Source: Microbacterium maritypicum
Lineage (GTDB): Bacteria > Actinomycetota > Actinomycetes > Actinomycetales > Microbacteriaceae
Assembly: GCF_008868125.1 (NCBI RefSeq)
Contig: NZ_WAAQ01000001.1
Location: 1,054,001 to 1,118,000, forward strand
Reading direction: 5' to 3'
Length of the DNA stretch: 64,000 nt
In this document: one piece after another, positions 34,270-43,343 of the stretch
How the letters are laid out: every line of letters begins with the position of its first letter
Position numbering within the stretch: the first letter of the stretch is position 1
Program-made: the position numbers and the translations under genes
The notes under the pieces: generated by a model
What the model was told of the DNA's origin: nothing
Database searches by the model: none
The model's input: only the letters and a program-made list of their open reading frames with translations

Positions 34270-34285
34270 GAGGCAGACGCCATCG
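34230..34285. terminator. Terminator overlapping the 3' end of the 48-aa gene
   Basis: 14-bp perfect arms at 34230-34243 (within codons for SDGVC) and 34272-34285, with a 28-nt loop that contains the stop codon. It lies between convergent genes, so it may serve the DHA2 exporter gene too. Confidence 0.6.
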
Positions 34286-34303
34286 CGGGCCGTCTACGGA
34301 CGG

Positions 34304-35782
34304 TCAGTGCCCTCCGTGGAGTCCCTCGCCGGCATCGTCTGCAGGCTTGCGGACGAACGGGCTGAGGGCCACCGCCGCGAGCGAGATGATCGCCGCGATC
34401 AGGAACGCCATGCGCGCGCCGGGGGCACCGGCGACCGCGGTCGACAGTCCCTCCTGTTCGCCGGCGTGCAGGATCGACGAGTACGTCACCAGCAGCAGCG
34501 CCACGCCCGCCGCGCCGCCGACCTGCTGCAGCGTGTTCAGCACAGCCGAACCGTGCGAGTACAGGGAGCGCTGGAGCGAACCGAGCGAGGCGGAGAACAG
34601 CGGCGTGAACGACATCGCGAGTCCGACCGACATGGCGGCCTGCACGATGATGAGGACCCACCACACGGTGTGCTCGCCCACGGTCGAGTAGAAGAACAGC
34701 GCGGCGGAGACGAGGATCGTGCCCGGGATCAGCAGCGGACGCGTGCCGCGCGCATCGTAGACGCGCCCCATGATCGGTCCGAGCAGACCCATCAGCAGCG
34801 AGCCGGGGAGCAGGATCAGACCCGACTGCAGCGGGTTCAGACCGGCGACGTTCTGCAGATACTGCGGAAGCAGCGTCAGGGTGCCGAACATCGACAGCGC
34901 CAGGATCGACATGATGATCACGGACAGGGTGAAGTTGCTGGAGCGGAACACCCGCAGGTCGAGCAGCGCGTCGTCGATGCGCTGCAGCACGAGCTGGCGC
35001 CAGACGAAGAGTCCGAGCGACAGAGCACCCACGACCAGCGAGACGATGCCGGTGGTCTCGCCCGATCCGCCCTCGCCGCCGAACTGGCTGAGTCCGAACA
35101 CGATGCCGCCGAAGCCGAGCGCCGCGAGCGGGATCGAGAGAACGTCGAGCGGAACGGCTCGGGTCTCGCCGAGGTTCGTCATCCACTTCGCGCCCATGGC
35201 CAGGGCGATCAGGGCGATCGGGAGGATGATCCCGAAGAGGGCACGCCAGCTGGCGAATTCGAGGACGGCGCCCGCGAGCGTCGGGCCGATCGCGGGAGCG
35301 AGCGAGATCACCAGGCCGACACGGCCCATCATGCGGCCGCGGGACTGCGGCGGGACCACGTTCATGATCGTCGTCATCAGCAGCGGCATCATGATGCCGG
35401 TACCGGCGGCCTGGATCACGCGGCCGACGAGCAGCACCGTGAATCCGGGCGCGATGAGCGCGACGAGCGTGCCGAGCGAGAAGGCGATCATCGCGGCGAT
35501 GAAGACCTGGCGCGTCGTGAACCGTTGCAGGATGAAGCCGGTGGTGGGGATCACCACAGCCATGGTCAGCATGAAGGCGCTGGTGAGCCATTGGCCGAGC
35601 TCGGGCGGGATGCCCAGGTCGGTGTTCAGATGGGGAATCGCGATCCCCATCGTGGTCTCGTTGAGGATGGCGACGAAGGCGGCGACCAGGAGGAGCCAGA
35701 TCACCCGCATGTCCTTGCGGGAGATCTCGCCCCCCGCCGGTGCGGCGGTCGTGGAGAGGGAGCCGGTATCGACGGCAGACAT
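34304..35782 (-). CDS. DHA2 family MFS drug exporter
   Basis: 492 residues, about 14 predicted membrane helices. AILNETTMGIAIPHLNTDLG in helix 1 and WLTSAFMLTMAVVIPTTGFIL in helix 2 are the DHA2 (EmrB/LmrB/QacA) signatures; VGRVIQAAGTGIMMPL corresponds to the loop region, and GLVISLAPAIGPTLAGAV to antiporter motif C in helix 5. It exports amphiphilic compounds by proton antiport; the substrate is unknown. GGAGG lies 7 nt upstream of ATG 35782. It is divergent from the ABC exporter gene, so two putative efflux systems share one spacer. No local TetR or MarR gene is present. Confidence 0.93.
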   Translation of the reverse strand: MSAVDTGSLSTTAAPAGGEISRKDMRVIWLLLVAAFVAILNETTMGIAIPHLNTDLGIPPELGQWLTSAFMLTMAVVIPTTGFILQRFTTRQVFIAAMIAFSLGTLVALIAPGFTVLLVGRVIQAAGTGIMMPLLMTTIMNVVPPQSRGRMMGRVGLVISLAPAIGPTLAGAVLEFASWRALFGIILPIALIALAMGAKWMTNLGETRAVPLDVLSIPLAALGFGGIVFGLSQFGGEGGSGETTGIVSLVVGALSLGLFVWRQLVLQRIDDALLDLRVFRSSNFTLSVIIMSILALSMFGTLTLLPQYLQNVAGLNPLQSGLILLPGSLLMGLLGPIMGRVYDARGTRPLLIPGTILVSAALFFYSTVGEHTVWWVLIIVQAAMSVGLAMSFTPLFSASLGSLQRSLYSHGSAVLNTLQQVGGAAGVALLLVTYSSILHAGEQEGLSTAVAGAPGARMAFLIAAIISLAAVALSPFVRKPADDAGEGLHGGH

Positions 35783-35927
35783 GGGCGGCCTCCAGGGCGA
35801 AGAAGAATGGATATCGCGAGAGTTCGCAAGAGTCCTTCAGCGTAACGGCAGCCGCGGACATTTCATTCCGAACTCACAGATATCCGCGCTCGGCGCGGGC
35901 TCGGGTCTCGATGTCGTCGTGCGTGGG

Positions 35928-35933
35928 TACGCT
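35928..35933 (+). promoter_or_regulatory. Leaderless -10 hexamer of the ABC exporter gene
   Basis: TACGCT ends 6 nt before ATG 35940. Confidence 0.5.
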
Positions 35934-35939
35934 GGCGCC

Positions 35940-38000
35940 ATGAGCATGGGCGGCGGCATGGGTGGTGGACATCGCGGTGGTTTTCGCGGTGTCGATGAAG
36001 ATGCGCAGCGGAGGCTGAACGCCGAGGCGCCTCGGATCAACGGCCTGGGCGCCCGGGTGGTCTCGCTGTTCCGGGCGTATCGCTGGCGCATCTTCTTCAC
36101 GGGCATCCTGGTGGTGGTCGGGGCCGCGATCGCCGTCATTCCGCCCCTGATCGTGCAGCGCATCTTCGATGACGCGCTGTTCCCGGTGGCCGGGGGCGGG
36201 CCGCACCTCGAGCTGCTGGCCTGGCTCGTGGCCGCGATGATCGGATTGTTCCTGATCTCCGCGGTGCTGGGAGTCGCTCAGACGTGGCTGACCTCGACCG
36301 TCGGCAACAGCGTCACCGGAGACCTGCGGGTGAAGCTGTTCGAGCACCTGCAGGCGATGGAGCTCGGCTTCTTCACCCGCACCAAGACGGGCGTCATCCA
36401 GTCCCGGCTGCAGAACGACGTCGGCGGCGTCTCCGGTGTGCTGACCAACACCGTCACCAGCATCCTCGGCAACGTCGTGACCGTGATCGCCTCGCTCGTC
36501 GCGATGATCCTGATCGACTGGCGGCTGACGCTGATCGCGGTGATCATGATGCCGTTCCTGATCTTCGTGCAGCGCAAGGTGGGCCAGGTGCGGGCCCGCA
36601 TCGCGGGGGAGACGCAGGAATCCCTGTCCGAGCTCACCTCGATCACCCAGGAGACGCTGAGCGTCTCGGGCATGCTGCTGTCGAAGGCGTTCAACCGGCA
36701 GCGCACCGAGTCGGAGCGCTACCAGGCCGAGAACCGCAACCAGGTCACGCTGCAGGTGCGTCGGGCGATGAGCGGTCAGGGTTTCTTCGCGGTCGTGCAG
36801 GTGCTCATGGCCAGTGTGCCCGCTGTCATCTATCTGGTCTCCGGCTACTTGATCGCCGGAGGCACCGGTGCGATCACCGCGGGAACCGTCGTCGCCTTCA
36901 CCACCGTGCAGGCACGACTTCTCATGCCGTTGATGGGACTGATGCGGGTGTCGCTCGACCTGCAGACGTCGTCGGCACTGTTCGCCCGCATCTTCGAGTA
37001 CCTCGACCTGGTGCCGGAGATCGAGGATGCCCCGGATGCGATCACGGTCGACGAGGCACCGGGGCCACGGGGGCGTCTGGAGTTCGCCGACGTCGTCTTC
37101 CGCTACCCGGACGCCTCCGCCGATGCCAGACCGACGCTCGACGGGGTGTCGTTCGTGGCGGAACCGGGGCAGCACGTCGCGTTCGTCGGACCGTCCGGCG
37201 CCGGCAAGACCACCATCCTGTACCTCGCGCCCCGACTGTACGAAGCGAAGGGAGGCGCGGTGATGTTCGCCGGCGCCGACGTGCGCGCGCTCACCCAGGA
37301 GTCGATCATCGACCATGTCGGGATCGTCTCCCAGGAGACCTACCTGTTCCACGCCACCATCCGCGAGAATCTGCGCTACGCCAAGCCGGATGCGACCGAG
37401 GACGAACTGATCGCCGCGTGCACGGCCGCGAACATCCACCACATCATCGCCGGGTTCGAGCAGGGGTACGACACGGTGGTGGGGGAGCGCGGGTACCGGC
37501 TTTCCGGCGGCGAGAAGCAGCGGATCGCGATCGCCCGTGTGCTCCTCAAGGATCCGCCGGTGCTGCTTCTGGATGAGGCCACCTCCGCGCTCGACACGGT
37601 GTCGGAGCGCGTGGTGCAGGAAGCGCTCGACGAGGCGGCGAAGGGGCGCACCACGCTCTCCATCGCCCACCGGCTCTCGACAGTGATGGGTGCCGACGTG
37701 ATCCACGTGCTGGAGGCCGGACGCATCGTCGAGTCGGGAACCCATGCCGAGCTCCTCGCACTGGGCGGACTCTACGCCGAGCTCGCAGCCGAGCAGGTGG
37801 CGGCGTCGCGCGTGCTCGACACCGAGGCCGCGGTCGAAGAGGCAGTGACCGGCGGCGCCCCGGCACCCCTCGCCGAGCGCCGCGCGGACAAGGCTCCTGT
37901 CGACTCTGCGGGCGCCGATGCCGTCGCGGCCATCACCGCGGCGGTGCCGCTGTTGGCTGAGCCCCGTCCCGACGAGCGGATCTACCCGCCGGAGCCCTGA
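35940..38000 (+). CDS. ABC-type exporter, fused membrane and ATPase domains
   Basis: 686 residues. A Gly/Met-rich start (MSMGGGMGGGHRGGF) precedes a six-helix transmembrane domain (~45-330) with the exporter coupling stretch VGNSVTGDLRVKLFEHLQAMELGFFTRTKTG. The nucleotide-binding domain (~370-605) has Walker A GPSGAGKTT, Q-loop VSQETYLF, signature LSGGEKQRIAIARVLL, Walker B VLLLDEATSALD and the H-loop AHRLST. A 75-residue Ala/Asp-rich tail is unusual. It functions as a dimer of half-transporters, probably a homodimer as no partner gene is adjacent. Substrate could be a lipid, drug or peptide. An upstream extension of the frame through the DHA2 gene is an antisense artefact. Confidence 0.93.
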   Translation: MSMGGGMGGGHRGGFRGVDEDAQRRLNAEAPRINGLGARVVSLFRAYRWRIFFTGILVVVGAAIAVIPPLIVQRIFDDALFPVAGGGPHLELLAWLVAAMIGLFLISAVLGVAQTWLTSTVGNSVTGDLRVKLFEHLQAMELGFFTRTKTGVIQSRLQNDVGGVSGVLTNTVTSILGNVVTVIASLVAMILIDWRLTLIAVIMMPFLIFVQRKVGQVRARIAGETQESLSELTSITQETLSVSGMLLSKAFNRQRTESERYQAENRNQVTLQVRRAMSGQGFFAVVQVLMASVPAVIYLVSGYLIAGGTGAITAGTVVAFTTVQARLLMPLMGLMRVSLDLQTSSALFARIFEYLDLVPEIEDAPDAITVDEAPGPRGRLEFADVVFRYPDASADARPTLDGVSFVAEPGQHVAFVGPSGAGKTTILYLAPRLYEAKGGAVMFAGADVRALTQESIIDHVGIVSQETYLFHATIRENLRYAKPDATEDELIAACTAANIHHIIAGFEQGYDTVVGERGYRLSGGEKQRIAIARVLLKDPPVLLLDEATSALDTVSERVVQEALDEAAKGRTTLSIAHRLSTVMGADVIHVLEAGRIVESGTHAELLALGGLYAELAAEQVAASRVLDTEAAVEEAVTGGAPAPLAERRADKAPVDSAGADAVAAITAAVPLLAEPRPDERIYPPEP

Positions 38001-38034
38001 GCCGTCGGCACCGGTCCCGGAGCACCGAGGCGCC

Positions 38035-38808
38035 TCAGTGCACCGACAGTCCGCCGTCGACGAACAGCGAGTGGCCGGTGACGTAGGCCGATCCCGCCCC
38101 GGCGAGGAACACCGCGGCCCCGGCGAAGTCGCTCGGCAGTCCGTTGCGTCCGATCATGGTGCGTGCCGCGAGCTCGGCGACCTTCTGCGGATCCTGCTGC
38201 AGGCGGGCGTTCAACGGAGTCAGCACGAAGCCGGGGACGAGCGTGTTGCTCGTGACGCCGGTCCCACCCCAGGCCTCGGCCTCCGAGCGCATGAGCGATT
38301 CGACGGCACCCTTCGATGCGCCGTAGACCCCGCTTCCCACGAAGGCGCGGTGGGCCTGCTGGGAGCTGATGTGGAGGAGCCGGCCGTATCCGCGCGCGGC
38401 CATGCCCTTCGCGTAGCGCTGGCCGAGCAGGAAGGGCGCGAGCGCGTTGACCGTCATCGTCGCGTCCCAGTCGTCCTCGGTGATCTCCGGGAACGGCGGA
38501 CGGATGTTGATGCCGGCCGAGTTCACGAGGATGTCCGGCTCGCCGAACGGCACCTCCGCGGCCTCTGCGACGGCGTGGATCCCGTCACGGGTGCCGAGGT
38601 CGCCGACGACCCCGGCTGCGCGGCAGCCGTGAGCACGCAGCTCGTCGACGGTCTCCCGGATGCGGTCCTCTCCGCGGGCGACGACGACCGTCGCCGCTCC
38701 GGCGCGTGCGAGCGCCGTGGCGATGCCGCGGCCAATGCCGGAGCTGCCACCGGTGACGATCGCTGTGCGTCCGTCGAGCGAGAAGAGGGAGGAGAGGTAG
38801 TCGTTCAC
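38035..38808 (-). CDS. SDR family NAD(P)-dependent oxidoreductase
   Basis: 257 residues. The classical SDR set is present: TGGSSGIGRGIA cofactor loop, DLGTRDG, NSAGIN, the catalytic Ser in HISSQQAH, and YxxxK as Y-GAS-K. VPGFVLTPL and the C-terminal GHSLFVDGGLS complete the fold. Similar sequences include gluconate 5-dehydrogenases and 3-oxoacyl-ACP reductases; without context the substrate is open. GTG 38808 lies 33 nt after the GT2 gene on the same strand, so the two likely share the leaderless promoter at 39796-39801. Confidence 0.9.
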   Translation of the reverse strand: MNDYLSSLFSLDGRTAIVTGGSSGIGRGIATALARAGAATVVVARGEDRIRETVDELRAHGCRAAGVVGDLGTRDGIHAVAEAAEVPFGEPDILVNSAGINIRPPFPEITEDDWDATMTVNALAPFLLGQRYAKGMAARGYGRLLHISSQQAHRAFVGSGVYGASKGAVESLMRSEAEAWGGTGVTSNTLVPGFVLTPLNARLQQDPQKVAELAARTMIGRNGLPSDFAGAAVFLAGAGSAYVTGHSLFVDGGLSVH

Positions 38809-38841
38809 GCGTTCACCGTTCCGTCGTCGGGAGGCTCGTTC

Positions 38842-39789
38842 TCACCACGCGAGCGCGGCGGCGATGGCAGGGTCTGGCACGGCATCGGCGAACTCGGGAA
38901 GGGCGCGGAGTTCGGCGACGAAGGCCTCGACGTCGACCGCGTAGGCCGGATCAGGGTGCGCGTCGGCGATCTCGAGAAGCGGCACGAGGTCCATCGCCAG
39001 GATCAGCTCCAGCCGTGCAGTCACGGAAGCGTGCGCCCCGGCCTCATGCAGCACCCGGATGCCGCCGCGCAGCGCCGCGAGATAGTCCCGCAGAACGGAC
39101 AGCTGCGCCTTGCTCTGGGTGATCGAGGTGCCGTCGGCTCGGAGCCGCCAGCGCACGACGACATCGGGGATCACGTCGAAGGCGCGTGCCCGCGTGTACA
39201 TCAGCTGGGCGACCACCTGGTCCTCGTAGGCCACGCCTTCGGGGAAGCGCAGATCGTGCCAGAAGTCGGTGCGACTCACCTTTGACCACGCGACGATGTT
39301 CGACACCACCCGCGGGTGGGACTCGAGAGTGGTCGCGAGCCGTTCGGGCGAGGTCGCCGCCGAGACCCAGGGCTGCACGCGACCGGCGACGTAGCCGCCG
39401 CCGTGCGGACGCGAGCGCACGTAGGCACCGGCGACGAAGTCGCTTCCCGTCTGCCCGAGCGTTCCCGTCAGGCGGGCCAGGGCGTCCGGCAGCAGTTCGT
39501 CGTCCGCGTCGAGGAAACCGAGGTAGGGGGTGGAGACCTGATCGAGACCGACATTGCGCGCCGCACCGAGACCGCGGGAGGCCTCGTGTCGGATCGACGT
39601 GAACCGACGGTCATCGGCCGCGGCGGCGTCGAAGATCGCCCCCGTCTCGTCGGTCGAGCCGTCGTCGATGAGGATCGCTCGCCACCGCGACTCGGTCTGC
39701 GCGCGCAGAGAGTCCAGGGCGGCGGGGGCGAAGGCGGCGATGTCGCGTCCGGGGACGATCAGCGTCACGATCGGGGCGGAGGCAGTCAC
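38842..39789 (-). CDS. Family 2 glycosyltransferase
   Basis: 315 residues. The GT-A core begins at VTLIVPGRDIAAFAPAALDSL, a variant of the usual VSVIIPVYN opening, and carries IDDGSTDETG, the GAARNVGLD helix and the metal-binding FLDADDELLPDALARL. No transmembrane helix follows, so it is a soluble enzyme acting at the inner membrane face. It resembles the N-terminal glycosyltransferase half of CDP-glycerol:glycerophosphotransferases. TAGACT on the minus strand (39801-39796) ends 6 nt before GTG 39789, suggesting its own promoter although it follows the NAD operon by only 22 nt. Confidence 0.86.
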   Translation of the reverse strand: MTASAPIVTLIVPGRDIAAFAPAALDSLRAQTESRWRAILIDDGSTDETGAIFDAAAADDRRFTSIRHEASRGLGAARNVGLDQVSTPYLGFLDADDELLPDALARLTGTLGQTGSDFVAGAYVRSRPHGGGYVAGRVQPWVSAATSPERLATTLESHPRVVSNIVAWSKVSRTDFWHDLRFPEGVAYEDQVVAQLMYTRARAFDVIPDVVVRWRLRADGTSITQSKAQLSVLRDYLAALRGGIRVLHEAGAHASVTARLELILAMDLVPLLEIADAHPDPAYAVDVEAFVAELRALPEFADAVPDPAIAAALAW

Positions 39790-39795
39790 CTGCCG

Positions 39796-39801
39796 AGTCT
39801 A
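39796..39801 (-). promoter_or_regulatory. Leaderless -10 hexamer of the GT2 gene
   Basis: TAGACT (minus) ends 6 nt before GTG 39789 in the 22-nt gap after the cysteine desulfurase gene. Confidence 0.55.
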
Positions 39802-39811
39802 TGGCCGCGTG

Positions 39812-40963
39812 TCAGCCCCGAGCCGCGCGCACCGACTCTGTGACGAGCGCGGCCAGTCGTACGGGAGCGTCTTCGGGCAGCGGAACGCGTCCGAAGGTGA
39901 AGCGCACGGCGGTCTGCGCCACCTCGGGCGCCACGGCGCAGGCGAGGAGCACATGGGAGGGCTCATCGCTACCCGCCGCACACGCCGATCCGCTCGACGA
40001 GATGACACCGCGGCGCTCCAGCTCGAGCAGCACCGATTCCCCGCTGGTGCCGGCGAAGGTGAAGCTCGCCGTCCCCGGCAGACGATGCAGGGCGTCACCG
40101 GTGAGCACGGCTTCGGGGATGCTGTCGAGGACCAGGGCGATGAAGTGCCTCGTCGCCGCGCCGACGCGCGCGGCGACCACCTCGCGTTCGTGCTCGGCGA
40201 TCTCCAGAGCCGTCGCGAGTGCCACGGCCCCCGCGACGTTCTCGGTACCGGAGCGTCGTCCGCGCTCCTGCCCGCCGCCGTGCAGCAGCGGCTCGACGGG
40301 CACCCGCCCGCGCACGGCCAGGGCGCCGATGCCCTTGGGGGTGCCGAGCTTGTGGCCGGCGATCGACACCGCATCAGCGCCGAGATCCCGCAGCCCCAGC
40401 CAGCCGGCCGACTGCACGGCATCCAGATGCAGGGGCACACGGGCGGCCCGGGTGACGGAAGCCAGTGCCGTCGCGTCCTGGATCGTGCCGATCTCGTTGT
40501 TCGCGTGGCCGATCGACACCAGCGCTGTGTCGTCGCGGATCGCCGCCGTCAGGTCGTCCGGTGCGATCCGTCCGCGCGCGTCGACGGGCAGCAGCGTCAC
40601 CTCGACGGCATGGAAGCGTCGGAGGTATTCGGCGGATTCGAGGATCGACTCGTGCTCGATCGGTGAGATCACCAGGTGACGTCGCCCTGCCTCGAGAGCC
40701 GCCAGCACGATGCCCTTCACCGCGAGGTTGTTCGCCTCGGTGCCCCCTGCGGTGAACACGACATCGCCCGTGCGCATCCCGAGGATCCGGGCCACCCGTG
40801 CGCGGGCATCGTGCAGAGCACCCGCGGCGGCTTCGCCGGCAGTGTGATGGCTCGACGGGTTGCCGGACACCCCGGAGAGATACGGACCCATCGCCTCGAG
40901 CACCTCCGGTCGTACCGGGGAGGTCGCGGCGTGATCGAGATACAACATGCCAGGGTGCGACAT
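39812..40963 (-). CDS. Cysteine desulfurase (NifS/IscS type)
   Basis: 383 residues. It removes sulfur from cysteine as an enzyme persulfide for Fe-S cluster building. YLDHAATSPV opens the fold; K205 in GHKLGTPKG is the PLP lysine; SSSGSAC holds the persulfide Cys328, on the longer loop of class I enzymes. The gene follows nadC by 5 nt in the NAD operon, like B. subtilis nifS beside nadB. It most likely serves the 4Fe-4S cluster of NadA. The ATG at 40963 is used; a second in-frame ATG at 40948 would lose five residues and also fits. Confidence 0.93.
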   Translation of the reverse strand: MSHPGMLYLDHAATSPVRPEVLEAMGPYLSGVSGNPSSHHTAGEAAAGALHDARARVARILGMRTGDVVFTAGGTEANNLAVKGIVLAALEAGRRHLVISPIEHESILESAEYLRRFHAVEVTLLPVDARGRIAPDDLTAAIRDDTALVSIGHANNEIGTIQDATALASVTRAARVPLHLDAVQSAGWLGLRDLGADAVSIAGHKLGTPKGIGALAVRGRVPVEPLLHGGGQERGRRSGTENVAGAVALATALEIAEHEREVVAARVGAATRHFIALVLDSIPEAVLTGDALHRLPGTASFTFAGTSGESVLLELERRGVISSSGSACAAGSDEPSHVLLACAVAPEVAQTAVRFTFGRVPLPEDAPVRLAALVTESVRAARG

Positions 40964-40968
40964 CGCGG

Positions 40969-41820
40969 TCAGTCGATCCGTAGATCCAGGCCCAGGTCGA
41001 GGGCGCGTGCGGAGTGCGTCAGAGCGCCGACCGAGATCACATCCACTCCGGTGCGGGCGATGTCGCCGACGGTGTCGAGGTTCACCCCGCCGGAGGCTTC
41101 GACGGTGGCGCGGTCGCCGATCAGGGCAACCCCCTCGCGCAGGTCGTCGAGCGAGAAGTTGTCGAGCAGCACGGTGTGGGCACCGCCGTCGAGCACCGCC
41201 TCGATCTGGTCGAGACGATCCACCTCGACCACGACGTGGGTCGTGTGGGGAAGGCGGGACAAGGCCTCGCGCAGTGCGGTCGCGAGGTCGCGGCCGGAGC
41301 GTTTCAGCACCGCGAGGTGGTTGTCCTTCGCCATAACGGCATCGGACAGCGAGTAGCGGTGGTTGTGGCCGCCACCGGACTCGACGGCATGACGCTCGAA
41401 CGCGCGCAGCCCCGGCGTGGTCTTGCGGGTGTCGGCTATCCGGGCGCCCGTGCCGTCGATCGCTGCCACGTAGGCGGCGGTGAGAGTGGCGATGCCGCTC
41501 ATCCGCTGCGTGAAGTTCAGTGCGACGCGTTCCGCCGTGAGCACGCTGCGCGCTGAGCCAGAGACCGACGCGAGGACGTCGCCCGCGGCGAAGTCGTCAC
41601 CGTCGCCGACGTGCAGGTCCACGTCGAGAGCCGTGTCGGTGAGCCGGAACGCGGCGGCGAACACCTCACCACCGCTGAAGACCCCGGCCTCGCGAGCAAC
41701 GAGATCGGCGGTGGCGGTGGCATCTGCGGGCAGCAGCGTGGTGCTGGTCAGGTCGCCCCAGGGGGCGTCCTCTTCGAGGGCCGCGCCGACGACGCGGTTC
41801 ACAGTGGCAGTGGTCAGCAT
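40969..41820 (-). CDS. nadC: Nicotinate-nucleotide diphosphorylase (carboxylating)
   Basis: 283 residues. It converts quinolinate plus PRPP to nicotinate mononucleotide and CO2. ALNFTQRMSGIATLT, ADTRKTTPGLRAFERHAVESGGGHNHRYSLSDAVMAKDNH and VEASGGVNLDTVGDIARTGVDVISVGALTHSA are the characteristic quinolinate phosphoribosyltransferase blocks, with the active-site Arg/Lys/His residues intact. The ATG at 41820 shares its A with the nadB TGA (TGATG), so it is translationally coupled. Confidence 0.97.
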   Translation of the reverse strand: MLTTATVNRVVGAALEEDAPWGDLTSTTLLPADATATADLVAREAGVFSGGEVFAAAFRLTDTALDVDLHVGDGDDFAAGDVLASVSGSARSVLTAERVALNFTQRMSGIATLTAAYVAAIDGTGARIADTRKTTPGLRAFERHAVESGGGHNHRYSLSDAVMAKDNHLAVLKRSGRDLATALREALSRLPHTTHVVVEVDRLDQIEAVLDGGAHTVLLDNFSLDDLREGVALIGDRATVEASGGVNLDTVGDIARTGVDVISVGALTHSARALDLGLDLRID

Positions 41821-43343
41821 CAGACGGTCTCCAGGATCGATGAGGGGGCGTGCGAGCGCGCACCGGGTTCGGGAATGGGGGCGTCGACACGATGATGAGC
41901 GCCGACCGACACCGTTCGCGCCAGCGCCGCAGATGCCGTCGCCTCCGCCAGAAGCAGCAGGTTGGCGTCTTCGTGGGCGCTCGCCGTCGTCGGCGCTGAG
42001 CTCGATGAAGACCACGCCCGCAGCGTGCGGAGTGCGTGGGTGAGCCCCTCGCCCGTCCGCAGCAGTCCGACCTCGTCCCACATGAGCTGCTGCAGGGCGG
42101 CCCGGGTGAAGGCGGGCGCTCCCGTGTCGCGGCTCTCGTGCGCGCGCGGGTCGACCGGGCAGGACTCGTGATCGACCTCCGTCCACGGCTGCGTCAGGGC
42201 GGCAGCCGCGCGGGCCCCGAACACCGCGCCCTCGAGGAGCGAGTTCGACGCCAGCCGGTTGGCCCCGTGCACTCCCGTGCGGGCGACCTCTCCCACGGCG
42301 AACAGACCGCGGACCGTCGTGCGTCCATCGAGATCGGTCACCACGCCGCCCATCAGATAGTGCGCGGCCGGTGTCACGGGAATCGGCTCATGCGCCCAGT
42401 CGAAGCCGCGCTCTCTGGTCACCCGGTCGATGGTGGGGAAGCGTCGCGCGAGGACGGCGGCGCCGAGCATCGTGGCGTCGAGCCTGACCGGTGCGCCCTG
42501 AGCCGCGGCGCGGCGGGCGATCGCCCGCGACACGACGTCGCGCGGTGCGAGCTCGCCGTCGGGGTGGCTGTCGAACACGAACCGGCGGCCCTCGTCGTCG
42601 ATCAGCGTCGCACCTTCGCCGCGCACGGCCTCAGAGATCAGGAAGGCCGGGCCCGAGGCGAGGATCGTCGGGTGGAACTGGACGAACTCCAGGTCGGCGA
42701 CCGCTGCTCCCGCGCGCAGCGCGGCGGCGATGCCGTCTCCCGTCGCTCCCGCCGGGTTCGTCGTGTGCGCATACAGGTGCCCTGCGCCCCCGGTGGCGAG
42801 GATCACCGCATCGGCCGACGTGTCGGAGACCACGCTGTCGCGAAGGGTCCGCAGACCGCGCACCGCACCCCCGACGCGCACGAGATCGATCAGGAAGGCG
42901 CGCTCGATGACATCGATTCGCGTCCGGCGCACAGACGCGACCAGCGCTGCGGAGATCGCCGCTCCCGTGGCGTCGCCACCCGCATGCACGATGCGGGCGT
43001 GGCGGTGCGCGGCTTCACGTCCGAGCTGCAGCGAGCCGTCAGCCGCGCGATCGAAGGCGACGCCGCGGGCGATCAGCTCGGCGATCCGGGACGCGCCCTC
43101 CGCGACCAGCACACCGACGGCTTCCGGGTCGGACAGCCCCGCACCGGCGTCCATCGTGTCGTCGGCGTGCTGCGCGGCGGAGTCGCGAGGCCCGTAGATC
43201 CCGGCGACACCGCCCTGGGCGAGTCCGGTGCAGCCGTCGCCGAGGTCGCCCTTGGTGACGATCGTCACCTCGTGGCCGGACTCGTGCGCGTGGAGCGCCG
43301 CGGTGAGTCCCGCGATGCCCGAGCCGACGACCACGACGTTCAT
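41820..43343 (-). CDS. nadB: L-aspartate oxidase
   Basis: 507 residues. It oxidises L-aspartate to iminoaspartate with FAD, the first step of de novo NAD synthesis. VVVVGSGIAGLTAALHA is the dinucleotide loop; DGCTGLAQGGVAG binds FAD, EFVQFHPT is substrate-binding, and GLFAVGEVARTGVHGANRLASNSLLEG is the family signature. The C-terminal helical domain is about 40 residues shorter than in E. coli NadB. Its ATG overlaps the nadA stop (ATGA). Confidence 0.97.
   Translation of the reverse strand: MNVVVVGSGIAGLTAALHAHESGHEVTIVTKGDLGDGCTGLAQGGVAGIYGPRDSAAQHADDTMDAGAGLSDPEAVGVLVAEGASRIAELIARGVAFDRAADGSLQLGREAAHRHARIVHAGGDATGAAISAALVASVRRTRIDVIERAFLIDLVRVGGAVRGLRTLRDSVVSDTSADAVILATGGAGHLYAHTTNPAGATGDGIAAALRAGAAVADLEFVQFHPTILASGPAFLISEAVRGEGATLIDDEGRRFVFDSHPDGELAPRDVVSRAIARRAAAQGAPVRLDATMLGAAVLARRFPTIDRVTRERGFDWAHEPIPVTPAAHYLMGGVVTDLDGRTTVRGLFAVGEVARTGVHGANRLASNSLLEGAVFGARAAAALTQPWTEVDHESCPVDPRAHESRDTGAPAFTRAALQQLMWDEVGLLRTGEGLTHALRTLRAWSSSSSAPTTASAHEDANLLLLAEATASAALARTVSVGAHHRVDAPIPEPGARSHAPSSILETV

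Noticed and set aside
34770..35939. In-frame upstream extension of the ABC exporter gene, which would give a 1076-residue protein
   Set aside because: The extension runs antisense through the DHA2 exporter gene, has implausible composition and precedes the TACGCT leaderless promoter. ATG 35940 fits the family.
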